A DNA stretch of 64,000 bases from Ulvibacter litoralis (GTDB lineage Bacteria; Bacteroidota; Bacteroidia; Flavobacteriales; Flavobacteriaceae), in assembly GCF_900102055.1 (NCBI RefSeq), contig NZ_FNBA01000001.1, forward strand, positions 434,001 through 498,000, written 5' to 3'. The position numbers were made by a program, and so were the translations under genes. Below are positions 35,578 through 44,701 of the stretch, in pieces. The notes under the pieces were generated by a model that worked only from the letters and a program-made list of their open reading frames with translations, ran no database searches and was not told the origin of the DNA. Each line of letters opens with the position of its first letter. The first letter of the stretch is position 1.

Positions 35578-36009
35578 ATGAAAAAATTATTATTTCTCTT
35601 CATACTCATTACTACTTTAAATTGCTACTCACAAACCACCGAAGCAGAAGACATTGAAGCGATTAGAACTGTGATGAAGCTGCAAGAAAAAGCATGGTCT
35701 CACAACGACCTTGAAGGGTTTATGCAAGGCTATTGGAAAAGTGATTCCCTTAAATTCTATGGCAGTAGCGGACTTACAAAAGGATGGCAGCAAACCTTAG
35801 ATAATTACAAAAAAGGATACCCTACCAAAGAACATTCTGGCACCTTAACTTTTAAACTGAATGATATTTCTAAAATTGATGAAGGTTCGTATTGGGTGAT
35901 GGGCGAATATTTTCTGAAACGTACCGTTGGCGATGCAAATGGCGTTTTTTTAATAATATTCAAGAAAATAGACGGCGTTTGGAAAATTGTAGCAGACATG
36001 TCTTGTTAG
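35578..36009 (+). CDS. Exported NTF2-like (SnoaL/DUF4440-type) protein
   Basis: The ATG at 35578 gives a good signal peptide (LLFLFILITTLNCYSQ). The longer frame from 35521 overlaps the preceding gene and is unlikely. The 143-residue product has the cystatin/NTF2-like pattern of the SnoaL/DUF4440 families: EAIRTVMKLQEKAWSHNDLEGFM, then YFLKRTVGD and a C-terminal FKKIDGVWKIVADMSC. Members are small enzymes or ligand-binding proteins, and none can be named here. It follows the fusion gene in the same direction after 20 bp, so it may be co-transcribed. Confidence 0.78.
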   Translation: MKKLLFLFILITTLNCYSQTTEAEDIEAIRTVMKLQEKAWSHNDLEGFMQGYWKSDSLKFYGSSGLTKGWQQTLDNYKKGYPTKEHSGTLTFKLNDISKIDEGSYWVMGEYFLKRTVGDANGVFLIIFKKIDGVWKIVADMSC

Positions 36010-36061
36010 AAGCAAATTCTTTTGAAAGCGAATAACAACCCAATAAAATACCAATTAGCAA

Positions 36062-36730
36062 ATGCTTTATATAAAATTCAACATTCAGGATAATTCAAAG
36101 TATCCAGATTTTCAGACGCTGTATACGCATATGGTAAACATGAGAGAACCTGGTTTTGAATATGTAGACAACAGTCCTGAAATTGATTGGGACACCAAAA
36201 AAACACAAGAAGAAGTAGATGCTGCCGTAAAAGAGCTCTCCGATTATTTAGATGAAAAACCAGAAGTACATCGTTACAATGAACTAATCCCAGACTATGT
36301 CACGCTATTTCTAGAACAATTTTTAAAAGCTGATAACGAAAAATTAGCGTCACTTGGAATACAAGATATTGGTTCTATTTTTAATTATTTGGAATACGGT
36401 TTCGAAGTAGACATGGATGCTTTAGAAAAAATTAATGAGCAAGAAGGCATTGTAACATTTTCTACAGGAAATTACCCTTTTGGTGGAATAGAGCGCTTCT
36501 TAATTACAATGAAAGCATACGATTTAGTCCCTACGGAATGTTTTAACGGGTTTGAAATTTGTGAACTTAATTGGACGTCAAAGTTTGATTATGAAACCGC
36601 TGCATTTCCTGAACGGACAAAAGAATATATACAATCATACAAAACTTCAAAAGAAGCTAACAATCTAGAAAACATAACAATTACTACTCCGTCAAAGTTG
36701 AAACAACTGTATGCTTATTTTTTTAAATAA
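36062..36730 (+). CDS. Uncharacterised protein
   Basis: This 222-residue acidic cytoplasmic protein has no signal peptide or membrane helix. I do not recognise a family. A WDTKKTQEEVDAA segment and a beta-rich middle (GIVTFSTGNYPFGGIERFL) suggest a folded domain, and the tail (PSKLKQLYAYFFK) is lysine-rich. It sits 52 bp after the SnoaL-like gene in the same direction, so it could be the last gene of that operon. Confidence 0.55.
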   Translation: MLYIKFNIQDNSKYPDFQTLYTHMVNMREPGFEYVDNSPEIDWDTKKTQEEVDAAVKELSDYLDEKPEVHRYNELIPDYVTLFLEQFLKADNEKLASLGIQDIGSIFNYLEYGFEVDMDALEKINEQEGIVTFSTGNYPFGGIERFLITMKAYDLVPTECFNGFEICELNWTSKFDYETAAFPERTKEYIQSYKTSKEANNLENITITTPSKLKQLYAYFFK

Positions 36731-36767
36731 AGAGCGATTATTTTCTGAAACGAAGCACCTTACCTTT

Positions 36768-37352
36768 TTAATTCAGCTTATAGGTGAGTCCTATAGTGGG
36801 TCCAACTCCAGCGTATAAACTATTCTTGTTTTCCGAAGTGATATTTCTCGAACTGATGTATGGGATGATTACTTCAAGTCCAAATCTATCATTGAAATAA
36901 TAATTTCCACCAATTCCAATCGTAAGTACAGAAATTCCACCACTTAATTGTTCGTGTTGATAAGTTCGAAAATTACTATCGTCCGCATCGTATTTAATGG
37001 TTCCAAATCCAAAACCAAATTCAGCAAAAACTCTTAACTTTTCCTTGTTTACAAAATTGTTTCTCACACTAGGAATAAACGCAAAAGAGTTATAATATGA
37101 ATTTATGTTTCCAACTCTTAAATTATTTAGAGAAGCATACGAAAAGTTCAAATCGATGGAAGTTTTTTCTGAAATATAATACCCAATGGATGGTTTTAAA
37201 ACAATTCCATTGATGCCAGAATCGAAGCTATCAGAAGAACCAAATAAAGGCAAGGCTGAAATAATGAGTTTTAGATCGTTTTTTTGTGATTGACCAAATC
37301 CATTTAAAATTGCTCCTATTAGAAATACGGTTACTACTAAAATTCTCTTCAT
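36768..37352 (-). CDS. Outer membrane beta-barrel protein
   Basis: The 194-residue product has a signal peptide (VVTVFLIGAILNGFGQ) and then eight or so amphipathic strands alternating hydrophobic and polar residues, with YYISEKTSIDLNFSY and GIGGNYYFNDRFGLEVI, ending with a beta-signal-like Leu-Thr-Tyr-Lys-Leu-Asn. This is the plan of the OmpW/OmpA-like small barrel families. It is convergent with the uncharacterised gene at 36062 and separated by 90 bp from the hydroxyproline operon. Confidence 0.78.
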   Translation of the reverse strand: MKRILVVTVFLIGAILNGFGQSQKNDLKLIISALPLFGSSDSFDSGINGIVLKPSIGYYISEKTSIDLNFSYASLNNLRVGNINSYYNSFAFIPSVRNNFVNKEKLRVFAEFGFGFGTIKYDADDSNFRTYQHEQLSGGISVLTIGIGGNYYFNDRFGLEVIIPYISSRNITSENKNSLYAGVGPTIGLTYKLN

Positions 37353-37442
37353 TCAGATTCAATTTTATAATTCACACTAATAAAAGAAATGAACTGCAAG
37401 AATTATTCCGCTTTCTATAGATAGTATTAAAACAAGATATTC

Positions 37443-38678
37443 CTAACTAAAACGCTCGGGTAAAAACCGTTCAATTGCCATGGCCGTTTTTTTATTAGCA
37501 ATTAATTGCGCCACCAATTTTCCCGTTCCTGGTCCTAAACTCCATCCCATCATCGCATGACCGGTTGCAATGGTAATATTTTTATGAGTCCCTAATTTTC
37601 CAATAAAAGGCAATCCGTCGGGCGAAACAGGTCGAAATCCGTAAGCTGCATTTTCTTTTTCTTCTTCGGAAAGTGATACGTTTTTATAGAATTTGGAGGC
37701 TGCATTCGCAATTGCTTCCACGCGTTCTTTACGTATATTTTCGCTCAATCCAGCCAATTCCATCGTTCCTGCAAAACGTGTAAATCCGCGCATGGGTGTT
37801 ACCGCAACATTGGCTTCCATTAAAACAGTTGGATGCGTAATTTTTGTTGAAGCTTCCGTATTGATACTATATCCTTTCCCTGCCTGAACCGGAATATAAA
37901 CACCAAATTGTTTTGCTATTTTTTCACTCCAAGCTCCTGTTGCCACCACAACCTCATCCGTTTGATAAGTGTTTTTAACTGTTTTCACTTCGATGCGCTC
38001 TTGTACGGGATCTATAGAAAGCACTTCTTCATTTGTTTTAAATGCCACGCCTTTCTTCTGAAGAAATTGCTTCATAGACGCCATAAATAACTGGGGAGTT
38101 GTATGTGAATCACTATAATAATGAAAAGCGCCTTCTGCGATTAAATTTGGCTCTAATTTTGCCAAACTCGTTTTGTCAACATACGCAATTTGAAGTCCCA
38201 TGGCTGAAGCTCTATCGACCACTTCTTGTTCGTGCTTTTTTGAAGCTTCTTTCTGAAACGCCATCAACAATCCTTTGTGCTCAATATGAAAATCGACATC
38301 GCCAGATTCGTATATTTCTTTAAATAACTGCTGACTCAATAAATTAATGTCTAAAATCGTCTGTGTACTTTTTTCAACATTCTTTTTAGTACACGCTTTT
38401 TTAAACAACCAAGTCCATTTTAAAAAGTCTTTGTCCAAACGTGGTTTTACGAAAAAAGGACTGGACGAATTAAACATATACTTCATCCCTTTGGTAATCA
38501 TTCCTGGAGCTGCTAACGGAATAATGTGAGAAGGAGTAATATAACCCGCATTTACAAATGAAGCACCACTTACAATGTCCGATTTGTCAATAACCGTTAC
38601 TTCGTAGTTTTCCTTCAGTAAATAATACGCCGAGCATAAACCAATAATGCCGCCGCCAATAATTGTACAGTGTTTCAT
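37443..38678 (-). CDS. FAD-dependent D-amino acid dehydrogenase-like oxidase (hydroxy-D-proline oxidation)
   Basis: This 411-residue protein of the DadA/DAO superfamily has an N-terminal FAD motif IIGGGIIGLCSAYYL. The C-terminal GFRPVSPDGLPFIGKLG and ATGHAMMGWSLGPGTG are the family's closing motifs. In DadA proteins this oxidises D-amino acids. Clustered with hydroxyproline epimerase, HypD and a ketoglutarate-semialdehyde dehydrogenase, it most likely oxidises cis-4-hydroxy-D-proline to the pyrroline. It is the last gene of the leftward operon; the upstream epimerase gene ends 2 bp before its start. Confidence 0.87.
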   Translation of the reverse strand: MKHCTIIGGGIIGLCSAYYLLKENYEVTVIDKSDIVSGASFVNAGYITPSHIIPLAAPGMITKGMKYMFNSSSPFFVKPRLDKDFLKWTWLFKKACTKKNVEKSTQTILDINLLSQQLFKEIYESGDVDFHIEHKGLLMAFQKEASKKHEQEVVDRASAMGLQIAYVDKTSLAKLEPNLIAEGAFHYYSDSHTTPQLFMASMKQFLQKKGVAFKTNEEVLSIDPVQERIEVKTVKNTYQTDEVVVATGAWSEKIAKQFGVYIPVQAGKGYSINTEASTKITHPTVLMEANVAVTPMRGFTRFAGTMELAGLSENIRKERVEAIANAASKFYKNVSLSEEEKENAAYGFRPVSPDGLPFIGKLGTHKNITIATGHAMMGWSLGPGTGKLVAQLIANKKTAMAIERFLPERFS

Positions 38679-38680
38679 AT

Positions 38681-39691
38681 TTAAATTACCTGAAATCCAT
38701 GTGCATATGGATCGTCTTCATCATCAATAATAATGGTGTTATACCCATACACTTTTGCCCATCCTTGAATGCTAGGAATTATTGCTTTTTTCCCTGCCAG
38801 AGTTGTTTCTTCTTCAACACAACCCACAAAAGTACTTCCAATATAACTTTCGTGAAGATACGATTCTCCCACCTTCAATTTACCTTTTGCGTACAATTGT
38901 GCCAAACGTGCCGAAGTTCCCGTGCCACACGGACTTCTATCAATGGCTTTATCACCATAAAATACCGCATTTCGCCCTGAAGACTCTGGGTTTATTGGAG
39001 TACCCGTCCAAAGCATGTGTGTCACATCTCGAATGGTCGAATTTTCAGGATGCACAAATAGATCTGGATACTTTTCATTAATTCGATCCCGAACTACTTG
39101 CGAGTATTGTACAATCTTACTTGCTGTAAAATCGTGTACCCCAGAAAAATTTTGTTGCGGATCAACAATAGCATAATAATTCCCTCCGTAGGCAACATCA
39201 AACGTAATTTCACCTAATTCTGGACACACTACCGTTAGACCTTCGGCAGCCAAATAACTTTTTACATTTACCAGTTTTACCCAATCTACCTTTTTACCAG
39301 TTTGTTGGTAGTCAACTTGAATCAATCCCGCGGGAGCTTCCATTCTAATTTTCCCAGGCACTTTAGGGGCAATTAAGCCTTCTTCAATCGCGATGGTAAT
39401 GGTTCCTATGGTTCCGTGACCACACATGGGCAAGCACCCTGAGGTTTCAATAAATAAAATAGCTACATCATTTTCGGGATCGTGTGGCGGAAATAAAATA
39501 GAACCGCTCATCATATCGTGTCCGCGAGGTTCAAACATCAACCCTTTCCGAATCCAATCGTATTCTTTTAAAAAGTGTTGGCGTTTCTCACTCATAGTTG
39601 CGCCTTCCAAATTAGGACCACCCGCTTTAATAACCCGAACTGGGTTTCCGCAGGTATGCGCATCGATACATTCAAAAACAGAACGCGCCAT
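38681..39691 (-). CDS. 4-Hydroxyproline epimerase (proline racemase family)
   Basis: The 336-residue protein has both catalytic cysteines of the proline racemase family: Cys90 in LPMCGHGTIG and Cys255 in DRSPCGTGTSARL. Both Cys present favours an epimerase or racemase rather than a dehydratase, where one is replaced. Next to HypD and the semialdehyde dehydrogenase, the substrate is trans-4-hydroxy-L-proline, which it turns into the cis-D form. It starts 3 bp after the dehydrogenase stop, so translation is coupled. Confidence 0.9.
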   Translation of the reverse strand: MARSVFECIDAHTCGNPVRVIKAGGPNLEGATMSEKRQHFLKEYDWIRKGLMFEPRGHDMMSGSILFPPHDPENDVAILFIETSGCLPMCGHGTIGTITIAIEEGLIAPKVPGKIRMEAPAGLIQVDYQQTGKKVDWVKLVNVKSYLAAEGLTVVCPELGEITFDVAYGGNYYAIVDPQQNFSGVHDFTASKIVQYSQVVRDRINEKYPDLFVHPENSTIRDVTHMLWTGTPINPESSGRNAVFYGDKAIDRSPCGTGTSARLAQLYAKGKLKVGESYLHESYIGSTFVGCVEEETTLAGKKAIIPSIQGWAKVYGYNTIIIDDEDDPYAHGFQVI

Positions 39692-39694
39692 AAC

Positions 39695-41278
39695 TTAGAT
39701 TTTTGCAGATGTTACCGAACTATTCACCAATCTAGTAATCCCTAACGGATTTTCATTTTTAAGTTCTTCAGGCAATAAAGCATTTGGCCAATCTTGAAAA
39801 CAAAAAGGGCGCACCCAACGCTGTATTGACGAGACCCCAACCGAAGTAAAACGACTGTCGGTCGTTGCTGGAAACGGTCCGCCATGTACCATTGCAGGAC
39901 ACACTTCTACTCCCGTAGGAACACCATTATACACAATACGTCCTACCCTATTTTGAAGCGCCTCTATTACATTTTTATAGTCTGGAAGTTCTGAAGGTTC
40001 TCCCAAAATAGTTCCCGTTAATTGCCCTTCCAATTTCGAAATAATGGTTTCTAATTGGGCTACATTGTCACATTGCACCACCATCGTAAACGGTCCGAAA
40101 ACCTCCTGATGTAATTGCGTATTTTCTAAAAAAGTGCTTCCGTCAACAGTGGTTACTGCTTGTCGGGCGTAATTTTCTTTAATTTTAGTATCGTATTGTG
40201 CGGTGACTGTCACTCCTTCTTGATCCAACGCTTTTTGTTTGTTCGCTTCATAGGTAGTTGCAATATTAGGATGCAACATACAAGAAGGATCAATGGTTAG
40301 AATCGTTTCTGAAAGTGTTTTTACAAACTGTGTTAAGGCGTCACTTTTGATACCGAGTAACAACCCCGGATTGGTACAAAATTGTCCCGTTCCTAAAGTG
40401 ACTGAACCTGCGTACGTTTTTGCCAAATCTGTACCGCGATTGGTTAGAGCTTCTGGCAATACTACGACAGGATTAATACTTCCCATTTCGGCAAATACAG
40501 GAATCGGTTCTGGACGTTTGGCTGCCAAATCGTATAAGGCTTTTCCACCTTTATAACTTCCTGTAAAACCAACGGCTTTTATCGCTGGGTGCGAAACCAA
40601 TTGCGCTCCAACTTCAATTCCGCTGCTATTTACATTTGAAAAAACACCTTCGGGCATTCCTGTTCGTTTTGCAGCTTTTAAAATTGCACTTGCTACCAAC
40701 TCACTTGTTCCGGCATGCATTGGATGTGATTTTACGATTACGGGACATCCTGCTGCCAAGGCTGCTGCGGTATCGCCTCCTGCAGTAGAAAACGCAAAGG
40801 CAAAATTACTAGCGCCAAAAACAACGACGGGTCCCATTGCGATTTGCATTTTCCGAATGTCCGATCTTGGCATGGGTGTACGTTCGGGTTGAGCCGTATC
40901 TATTACCGCATCTACCCAAGAACCTTCTTCTAGCAGTGCCGCAAAGGCTTTTAATTGCCCCATGGTGCGTCCGCGTTCGCCTATAGCACGTCCTTCTGGC
41001 AATCCAGTTTCTGAACAATAGGTTTTAACAGCTTCATCTCCTAAGGCTAAAATTTCGTCGGCAATAGCGTTTAAAAAGGCTGCTTTTTGGATTCCTGACA
41101 CATTTCTATACGTTTTAAATGCTTCGGAAGCCAACGCTGCTGCTTCGTTTATTTCTTCTTGAGTTGCTTCTGAAAATGTGATGTCATTTTCAATATTCAA
41201 TTGCGGATTGAAGGTTTTATAGGTTTTTGTTCCTTTGGAAGATAAGGTACTTCCGATATAGTTTTTTCCTGTAATCAT
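39695..41278 (-). CDS. Aldehyde dehydrogenase, alpha-ketoglutarate-semialdehyde (2,5-dioxovalerate) type
   Basis: The 527-residue protein has the NAD(P)-binding block VVFGASNFAFAFSTAGGDTA and, in the catalytic region, FAEMGSINPVV for the general-base Glu. The Cys nucleophile is in SVTLGTGQFCTNPGLL. Length and motifs fit the KGSADH group of aldehyde dehydrogenases, the last enzyme of the hydroxyproline route, yielding 2-oxoglutarate. It precedes the epimerase gene by 3 bp. The gap to HypD upstream is 183 bp and carries hairpins. Confidence 0.9.
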   Translation of the reverse strand: MITGKNYIGSTLSSKGTKTYKTFNPQLNIENDITFSEATQEEINEAAALASEAFKTYRNVSGIQKAAFLNAIADEILALGDEAVKTYCSETGLPEGRAIGERGRTMGQLKAFAALLEEGSWVDAVIDTAQPERTPMPRSDIRKMQIAMGPVVVFGASNFAFAFSTAGGDTAAALAAGCPVIVKSHPMHAGTSELVASAILKAAKRTGMPEGVFSNVNSSGIEVGAQLVSHPAIKAVGFTGSYKGGKALYDLAAKRPEPIPVFAEMGSINPVVVLPEALTNRGTDLAKTYAGSVTLGTGQFCTNPGLLLGIKSDALTQFVKTLSETILTIDPSCMLHPNIATTYEANKQKALDQEGVTVTAQYDTKIKENYARQAVTTVDGSTFLENTQLHQEVFGPFTMVVQCDNVAQLETIISKLEGQLTGTILGEPSELPDYKNVIEALQNRVGRIVYNGVPTGVEVCPAMVHGGPFPATTDSRFTSVGVSSIQRWVRPFCFQDWPNALLPEELKNENPLGITRLVNSSVTSAKI

Positions 41279-41363
41279 AGTTTTTTAATCCTTTCTAGAT
41301 GTGCTGCAACAGCCATGGGTTTAATTTTTATTTGTGTTAAGGATAGAGGCTTTGTTTAAGCTC

Positions 41364-41426
41364 TCCTCCAGCGCCAACGGCAATGGAGGAAGCGAGTGCC
41401 GAAAGCCTGCCTACCGGCAGGCAGGC
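41364..41426 (-). promoter_or_regulatory. Two GC-rich hairpins in the hydroxyproline operon gap
   Basis: TCCTCCA at 41364-41370 pairs with TGGAGGA at 41384-41390. A second palindrome, GCCTGCC-TACC-GGCAGGC, is at 41405-41426. They lie between the semialdehyde dehydrogenase and HypD genes and are far more GC-rich than the surrounding DNA. They may protect mRNA ends or cause partial termination inside the operon. No T run is present to make a standard terminator. Confidence 0.5.
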
Positions 41427-41461
41427 CTGACCGTGTTTTTCAAGCGGGAACACCCGAAACG

Positions 41462-42376
41462 CTATAAATTTTTATAATCGGGCACTATAGGTCTTGTTTG
41501 CATCCCTTTTTCAATTACCGATAAAACATGGGTACGTTCGTCACCAAATAAAGGTAATCTTGGAGCGCGAACTTGCTCGGTTCCGATGCCTGTGGCAACC
41601 TCGGCAAGTTTTATATTTTGCACTAATTTAGGGTTTATATCCAACTCTAGCAAGGGTAAGAACCATCTGTAAATAGCGATGGCCTCTTGGATGCGCCCTG
41701 CTTTTTGAAGTTCGTAAATGGCTACAGTTTCTGCAGGGAATGCACAAACCAATCCGGCAACCCAACCGTCGGCGCCCATTAGCAGACTTTCGAGTGCGAT
41801 GGTGTCTACACCTGTTAAGATTTTTAAACGATCGCCAAATCTATTTTTGATTCGGGTAACGTTTGAAATATCGCGGGTAGATTCTTTTACTGCTTGAATA
41901 TTTGGGCATTTTAGCAACTCTTCGAACATGTCTAACGTGACTTCAATTTTATAATCTACCGGATTGTTGTAAATCATAATAGGCAAGGAAGTGCTGTTGG
42001 CAATAGCTTTAAAGTACTCGACCGTTTCACGATCTCCCGACTTGTAGCGCATCGGTGGAAGTACCATTAATCCGCTGGCGCCATCTTCTTTTGCGAATTG
42101 TGCCGCTTCGATTGCTTTTTTGGTGCTTTGCTCTGCTACATTGATCAATACAGGGATTTTTCCGTCAACAAAAGCTACAGTTTCTTGTGTTAAAGTACGT
42201 TTTTCGGAGTCGGTAAGTGTGCTTGCTTCTCCTAAAGTTCCGCCAAGTACAATTCCGTGAACACCTGCGTCTAATTGCGCTTGCAAATTAACTTTGAACA
42301 TCGGTAAATCTAGTTCATCGTCGCTTGTAAATTTTGTCGTTACTGCTGGCATGATGCCTTTCCATTCTATTTTCAT
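41462..42376 (-). CDS. DHDPS-family lyase, probable 1-pyrroline-4-hydroxy-2-carboxylate deaminase
   Basis: The 304-residue protein has the dihydrodipicolinate synthase/NAL fold: GIVLGGTLGEASTLTDSEK gives the substrate-binding GT(L)GE block, YNNPVDYK the Tyr, and AVKESTRD the Schiff-base Lys. In this cluster the DHDPS-family member is expected to be HypD, which deaminates the pyrroline hydroxycarboxylate to 2,5-dioxovalerate for the dehydrogenase. True DHDPS is a less likely reading given the neighbours. It is the first gene of the operon and is divergent from the AraC regulator. Confidence 0.86.
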   Translation of the reverse strand: MKIEWKGIMPAVTTKFTSDDELDLPMFKVNLQAQLDAGVHGIVLGGTLGEASTLTDSEKRTLTQETVAFVDGKIPVLINVAEQSTKKAIEAAQFAKEDGASGLMVLPPMRYKSGDRETVEYFKAIANSTSLPIMIYNNPVDYKIEVTLDMFEELLKCPNIQAVKESTRDISNVTRIKNRFGDRLKILTGVDTIALESLLMGADGWVAGLVCAFPAETVAIYELQKAGRIQEAIAIYRWFLPLLELDINPKLVQNIKLAEVATGIGTEQVRAPRLPLFGDERTHVLSVIEKGMQTRPIVPDYKNL

Positions 42377-42504
42377 AGCAATTTTTTTATTGTAAATGTA
42401 TGCTGAAAGGTGACTTGGTGAGTAATGCTGTTTTACCTGATACTTGTACTATTTTACCCTAAATTTAAAATTATTGTCTATTATTGAATAGTATTACAGC
42501 ATTT

Positions 42505-43362
42505 ATGAAAGTTCTTCCGTTTACAATACCTAAGTCAAAAAAGGACACCTTGCTTTTACAGGAAGACAAGGGTGCGTCTTTTTACGCATTGTTACACCAA
42601 CATAAAGAGCTTCAAATTAGTTATATTAAAGAAGGAGAAGGCGCTTTAATTGTGGGTGACACAGTTACTTTTTACAAAGCGGGCGACATCCTTGTGTTGG
42701 GCGGAAATTTACCTCACGTTTTTAAAAGCGATACTTCTAAAGGAGCCTCTTCGCATATGCGAACTGTTTTTTTTACTGAAAACTCTTTCGGAGCCGACTT
42801 TTTTAAGGTTGAAGAATTAAAATCGTTGCAATCCTTTTTTAGAAAAGCCGCAAATGGGTTTCGAGTACTGTCGAAAAACACGAAGATTAAAACACAGTTA
42901 GAAGCACTTTTTACGGCTTCAAAACTAGATCGGTTTATACTGTTTCTTCAATTATTAAAGGAAGTGAATACTGCTACTTATGAATCCTTGTCTCTTTTTG
43001 TTTCAGAAAAGAAATACAACGATATTGAAGGACAGCGAATGAGTGCCGTTTTTGAATACACGATGAATCACTTTCAGAAGGAAATTACATTATCAGATAT
43101 TGCTGCGGAAGCGGCGATGACCAAAAATGCGTTTTGTCGTTATTTTAAAAAGCGAACCAATAAAACCTATGTGACATTTTTGAACGAATTACGCATTGAA
43201 GAATCTTGTAAATTGATGCTTTCGAACAAGGATTTTTCTATTGCTGAAATCGCCGAGTTATGTGGCTTTCAGAATATTTCTAATTTTAATAGAATATTTA
43301 AATCTCAAAAAGGAAAAACACCTAGGGCTTTTCGGAAAGGGCAAGTGTTTATAAAGAATTAA
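42505..43362 (+). CDS. AraC family transcriptional regulator of the hydroxyproline cluster
   Basis: I start at the ATG at 42505 (MKVLPFTIPKSKKD); a TTG seven codons earlier is less likely. The 285-residue protein has an N-terminal cupin-like sensor domain (about 10-130: HQHKELQISYIKEGEGALIVGD) and a C-terminal double helix-turn-helix (about 185-285: TLSDIAAEAAMTKNAFCRYFKKRT and AEIAELCGFQNISNFNRIFK). It is divergent from HypD across a gap of about 130 bp, the usual place for such a regulator. Hydroxyproline or a derivative is the likely inducer. Confidence 0.87.
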   Translation: MKVLPFTIPKSKKDTLLLQEDKGASFYALLHQHKELQISYIKEGEGALIVGDTVTFYKAGDILVLGGNLPHVFKSDTSKGASSHMRTVFFTENSFGADFFKVEELKSLQSFFRKAANGFRVLSKNTKIKTQLEALFTASKLDRFILFLQLLKEVNTATYESLSLFVSEKKYNDIEGQRMSAVFEYTMNHFQKEITLSDIAAEAAMTKNAFCRYFKKRTNKTYVTFLNELRIEESCKLMLSNKDFSIAEIAELCGFQNISNFNRIFKSQKGKTPRAFRKGQVFIKN

Positions 43363-43724
43363 GCGTCTAGATTGTTTAATTCTTCTTTTAGCTTTTTAGT
43401 GAGTTTGCTTACGACCAAATCGTACGAATGGTCTGTTAATTCAAGAAGTAATTTTGGCGGAATGCGATCTTCGATATGAATGGTATTCCAATGTACTTTA
43501 CTCATGTGAAACCCTGGATAAATGGCATCTTCGTATGCTTCTCGAAGTAAAATAGACCGTTCTGGGTCACACTTTAGATTTACTTGAGGTGGTTTTCGCT
43601 CTAACGGGCACAAACAAAACATTTTGCCCATTACTTTAAAAACAAGAGTTTCACTATCGAAAGGAAAGGATTCGGTCACTCCTTTTTTCTGCAAACAATA
43701 CATTCTGAAATCTTCTACATTCAT
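43359..43724 (-). CDS. MmcQ/YjbR family DNA-binding protein
   Basis: The 121-residue protein has the YjbR pattern: FRMYCLQKKGVTESFPFD, then KMFCLCPLERKPPQVNLKCDPE, and HMSKVHWNTIH. The family has a CyaY-like fold and is annotated as DNA-binding (MmcQ). Its stop overlaps that of the AraC gene by 4 bp and it starts 3 bp after the transglutaminase gene. Confidence 0.88.
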   Translation of the reverse strand: MNVEDFRMYCLQKKGVTESFPFDSETLVFKVMGKMFCLCPLERKPPQVNLKCDPERSILLREAYEDAIYPGFHMSKVHWNTIHIEDRIPPKLLLELTDHSYDLVVSKLTKKLKEELNNLDA

Positions 43725-43726
43725 CG

Positions 43727-44701
43727 CTATTCAATTATAAAACCCAACGCAGGTTGATCGTCAAAATAAATCAGTAGTGTTTCGGCTCCAAGCGCAAGCG
43801 GCACACTAAATCGGGTTCTGTTTCCAACCGTTTCAAGATTTTCAACAGGCAACTTTTCATCTCCAAACGTATAAAAAACTGCTTGCGTATTGCAATTTGT
43901 AAGACTAAAAGGTACTTCGCTAAGATACTGATCGGTGCTTATAATACCTTGCAATGGTGACTCTACATCGCCCATTTTTAGGTTTTCAGCAATAAGCAAG
44001 GGCATTGTTGAAAATACACGTTTGCTAATCACAACATCGATAAAAGCGTCTTCAAACATACTTGGATAGTGCGTCTTAAAAAACAAATCTGGGGGTGTTT
44101 TGTAGTAGAAATAGGAGGGTTCTTTTATAAATCCGCCATTGTAACGGCCTGCGCCCCAAGTAGGATCAAAGAGGTACGATTTTCCGTCGATAACAGCGAC
44201 ATTCCACATGTGGCTATTTTTAAAAGGACGACCAATATCGTTAAAGTTTGTTTTGATATCGCCTCGCACCAAATAGTTTGAAATGCCTTGTAATTCACAT
44301 AATTTCTCAAACAACATGGCATAGCCTTCGCAGACGGCAACACCTTGTTGTAAGGTTCGTTTTATGACTTTATCCCGTGTTTTTTCTTCTTTGGTATTGC
44401 GTTCTCGGTAATCTTTAAAATTGTAATTAAACTGTTTGTATTCGTTAGGATCGTAGGCAACATTTTGAATAATCCAACTGTAAATAGCTCTCACTTTTTC
44501 TTCTTCGGAAGTAAAATCTCGGGTGATAAACTTAGAGAGTTCCTCTGGTGTATCAACACTTTCAGGATACAATAAAATGGTTGCATCTACGCGTTCGTAG
44601 TCTTGCGAAAAACTTTCCGAAGTAAAAAACAGCAACACGCAACACACCCAAAATTGTAGTATTGTACGAATCACATTTAGATTTGTTGGGGCGCGTCTCA
44701 T
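43727..44701 (-). CDS. Exported transglutaminase-like domain protein
   Basis: The ATG at 44701 overlaps the DUF4230 stop as ATGA, which supports it over the longer frame. After a signal anchor (about residues 11-30, ending FSQ), the 324-residue product has a transglutaminase-like domain: QQGVAVCEGYAMLFEKLCEL (catalytic Cys), SHMWNVAVIDGKSY (His) and LFDPTWGAG (Asp). The family cleaves or cross-links peptides. The role here is likely envelope maintenance; the substrate is unknown. Confidence 0.86.
   Translation of the reverse strand: MRRAPTNLNVIRTILQFWVCCVLLFFTSESFSQDYERVDATILLYPESVDTPEELSKFITRDFTSEEEKVRAIYSWIIQNVAYDPNEYKQFNYNFKDYRERNTKEEKTRDKVIKRTLQQGVAVCEGYAMLFEKLCELQGISNYLVRGDIKTNFNDIGRPFKNSHMWNVAVIDGKSYLFDPTWGAGRYNGGFIKEPSYFYYKTPPDLFFKTHYPSMFEDAFIDVVISKRVFSTMPLLIAENLKMGDVESPLQGIISTDQYLSEVPFSLTNCNTQAVFYTFGDEKLPVENLETVGNRTRFSVPLALGAETLLIYFDDQPALGFIIE

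Noticed and set aside
38681-39691. trans-3-hydroxyproline dehydratase
   Set aside because: Both catalytic Cys are present; the dehydratases replace one of them.
41462-42376. Dihydrodipicolinate synthase for lysine synthesis
   Set aside because: Its place in the hydroxyproline operon makes the HypD role far more likely.
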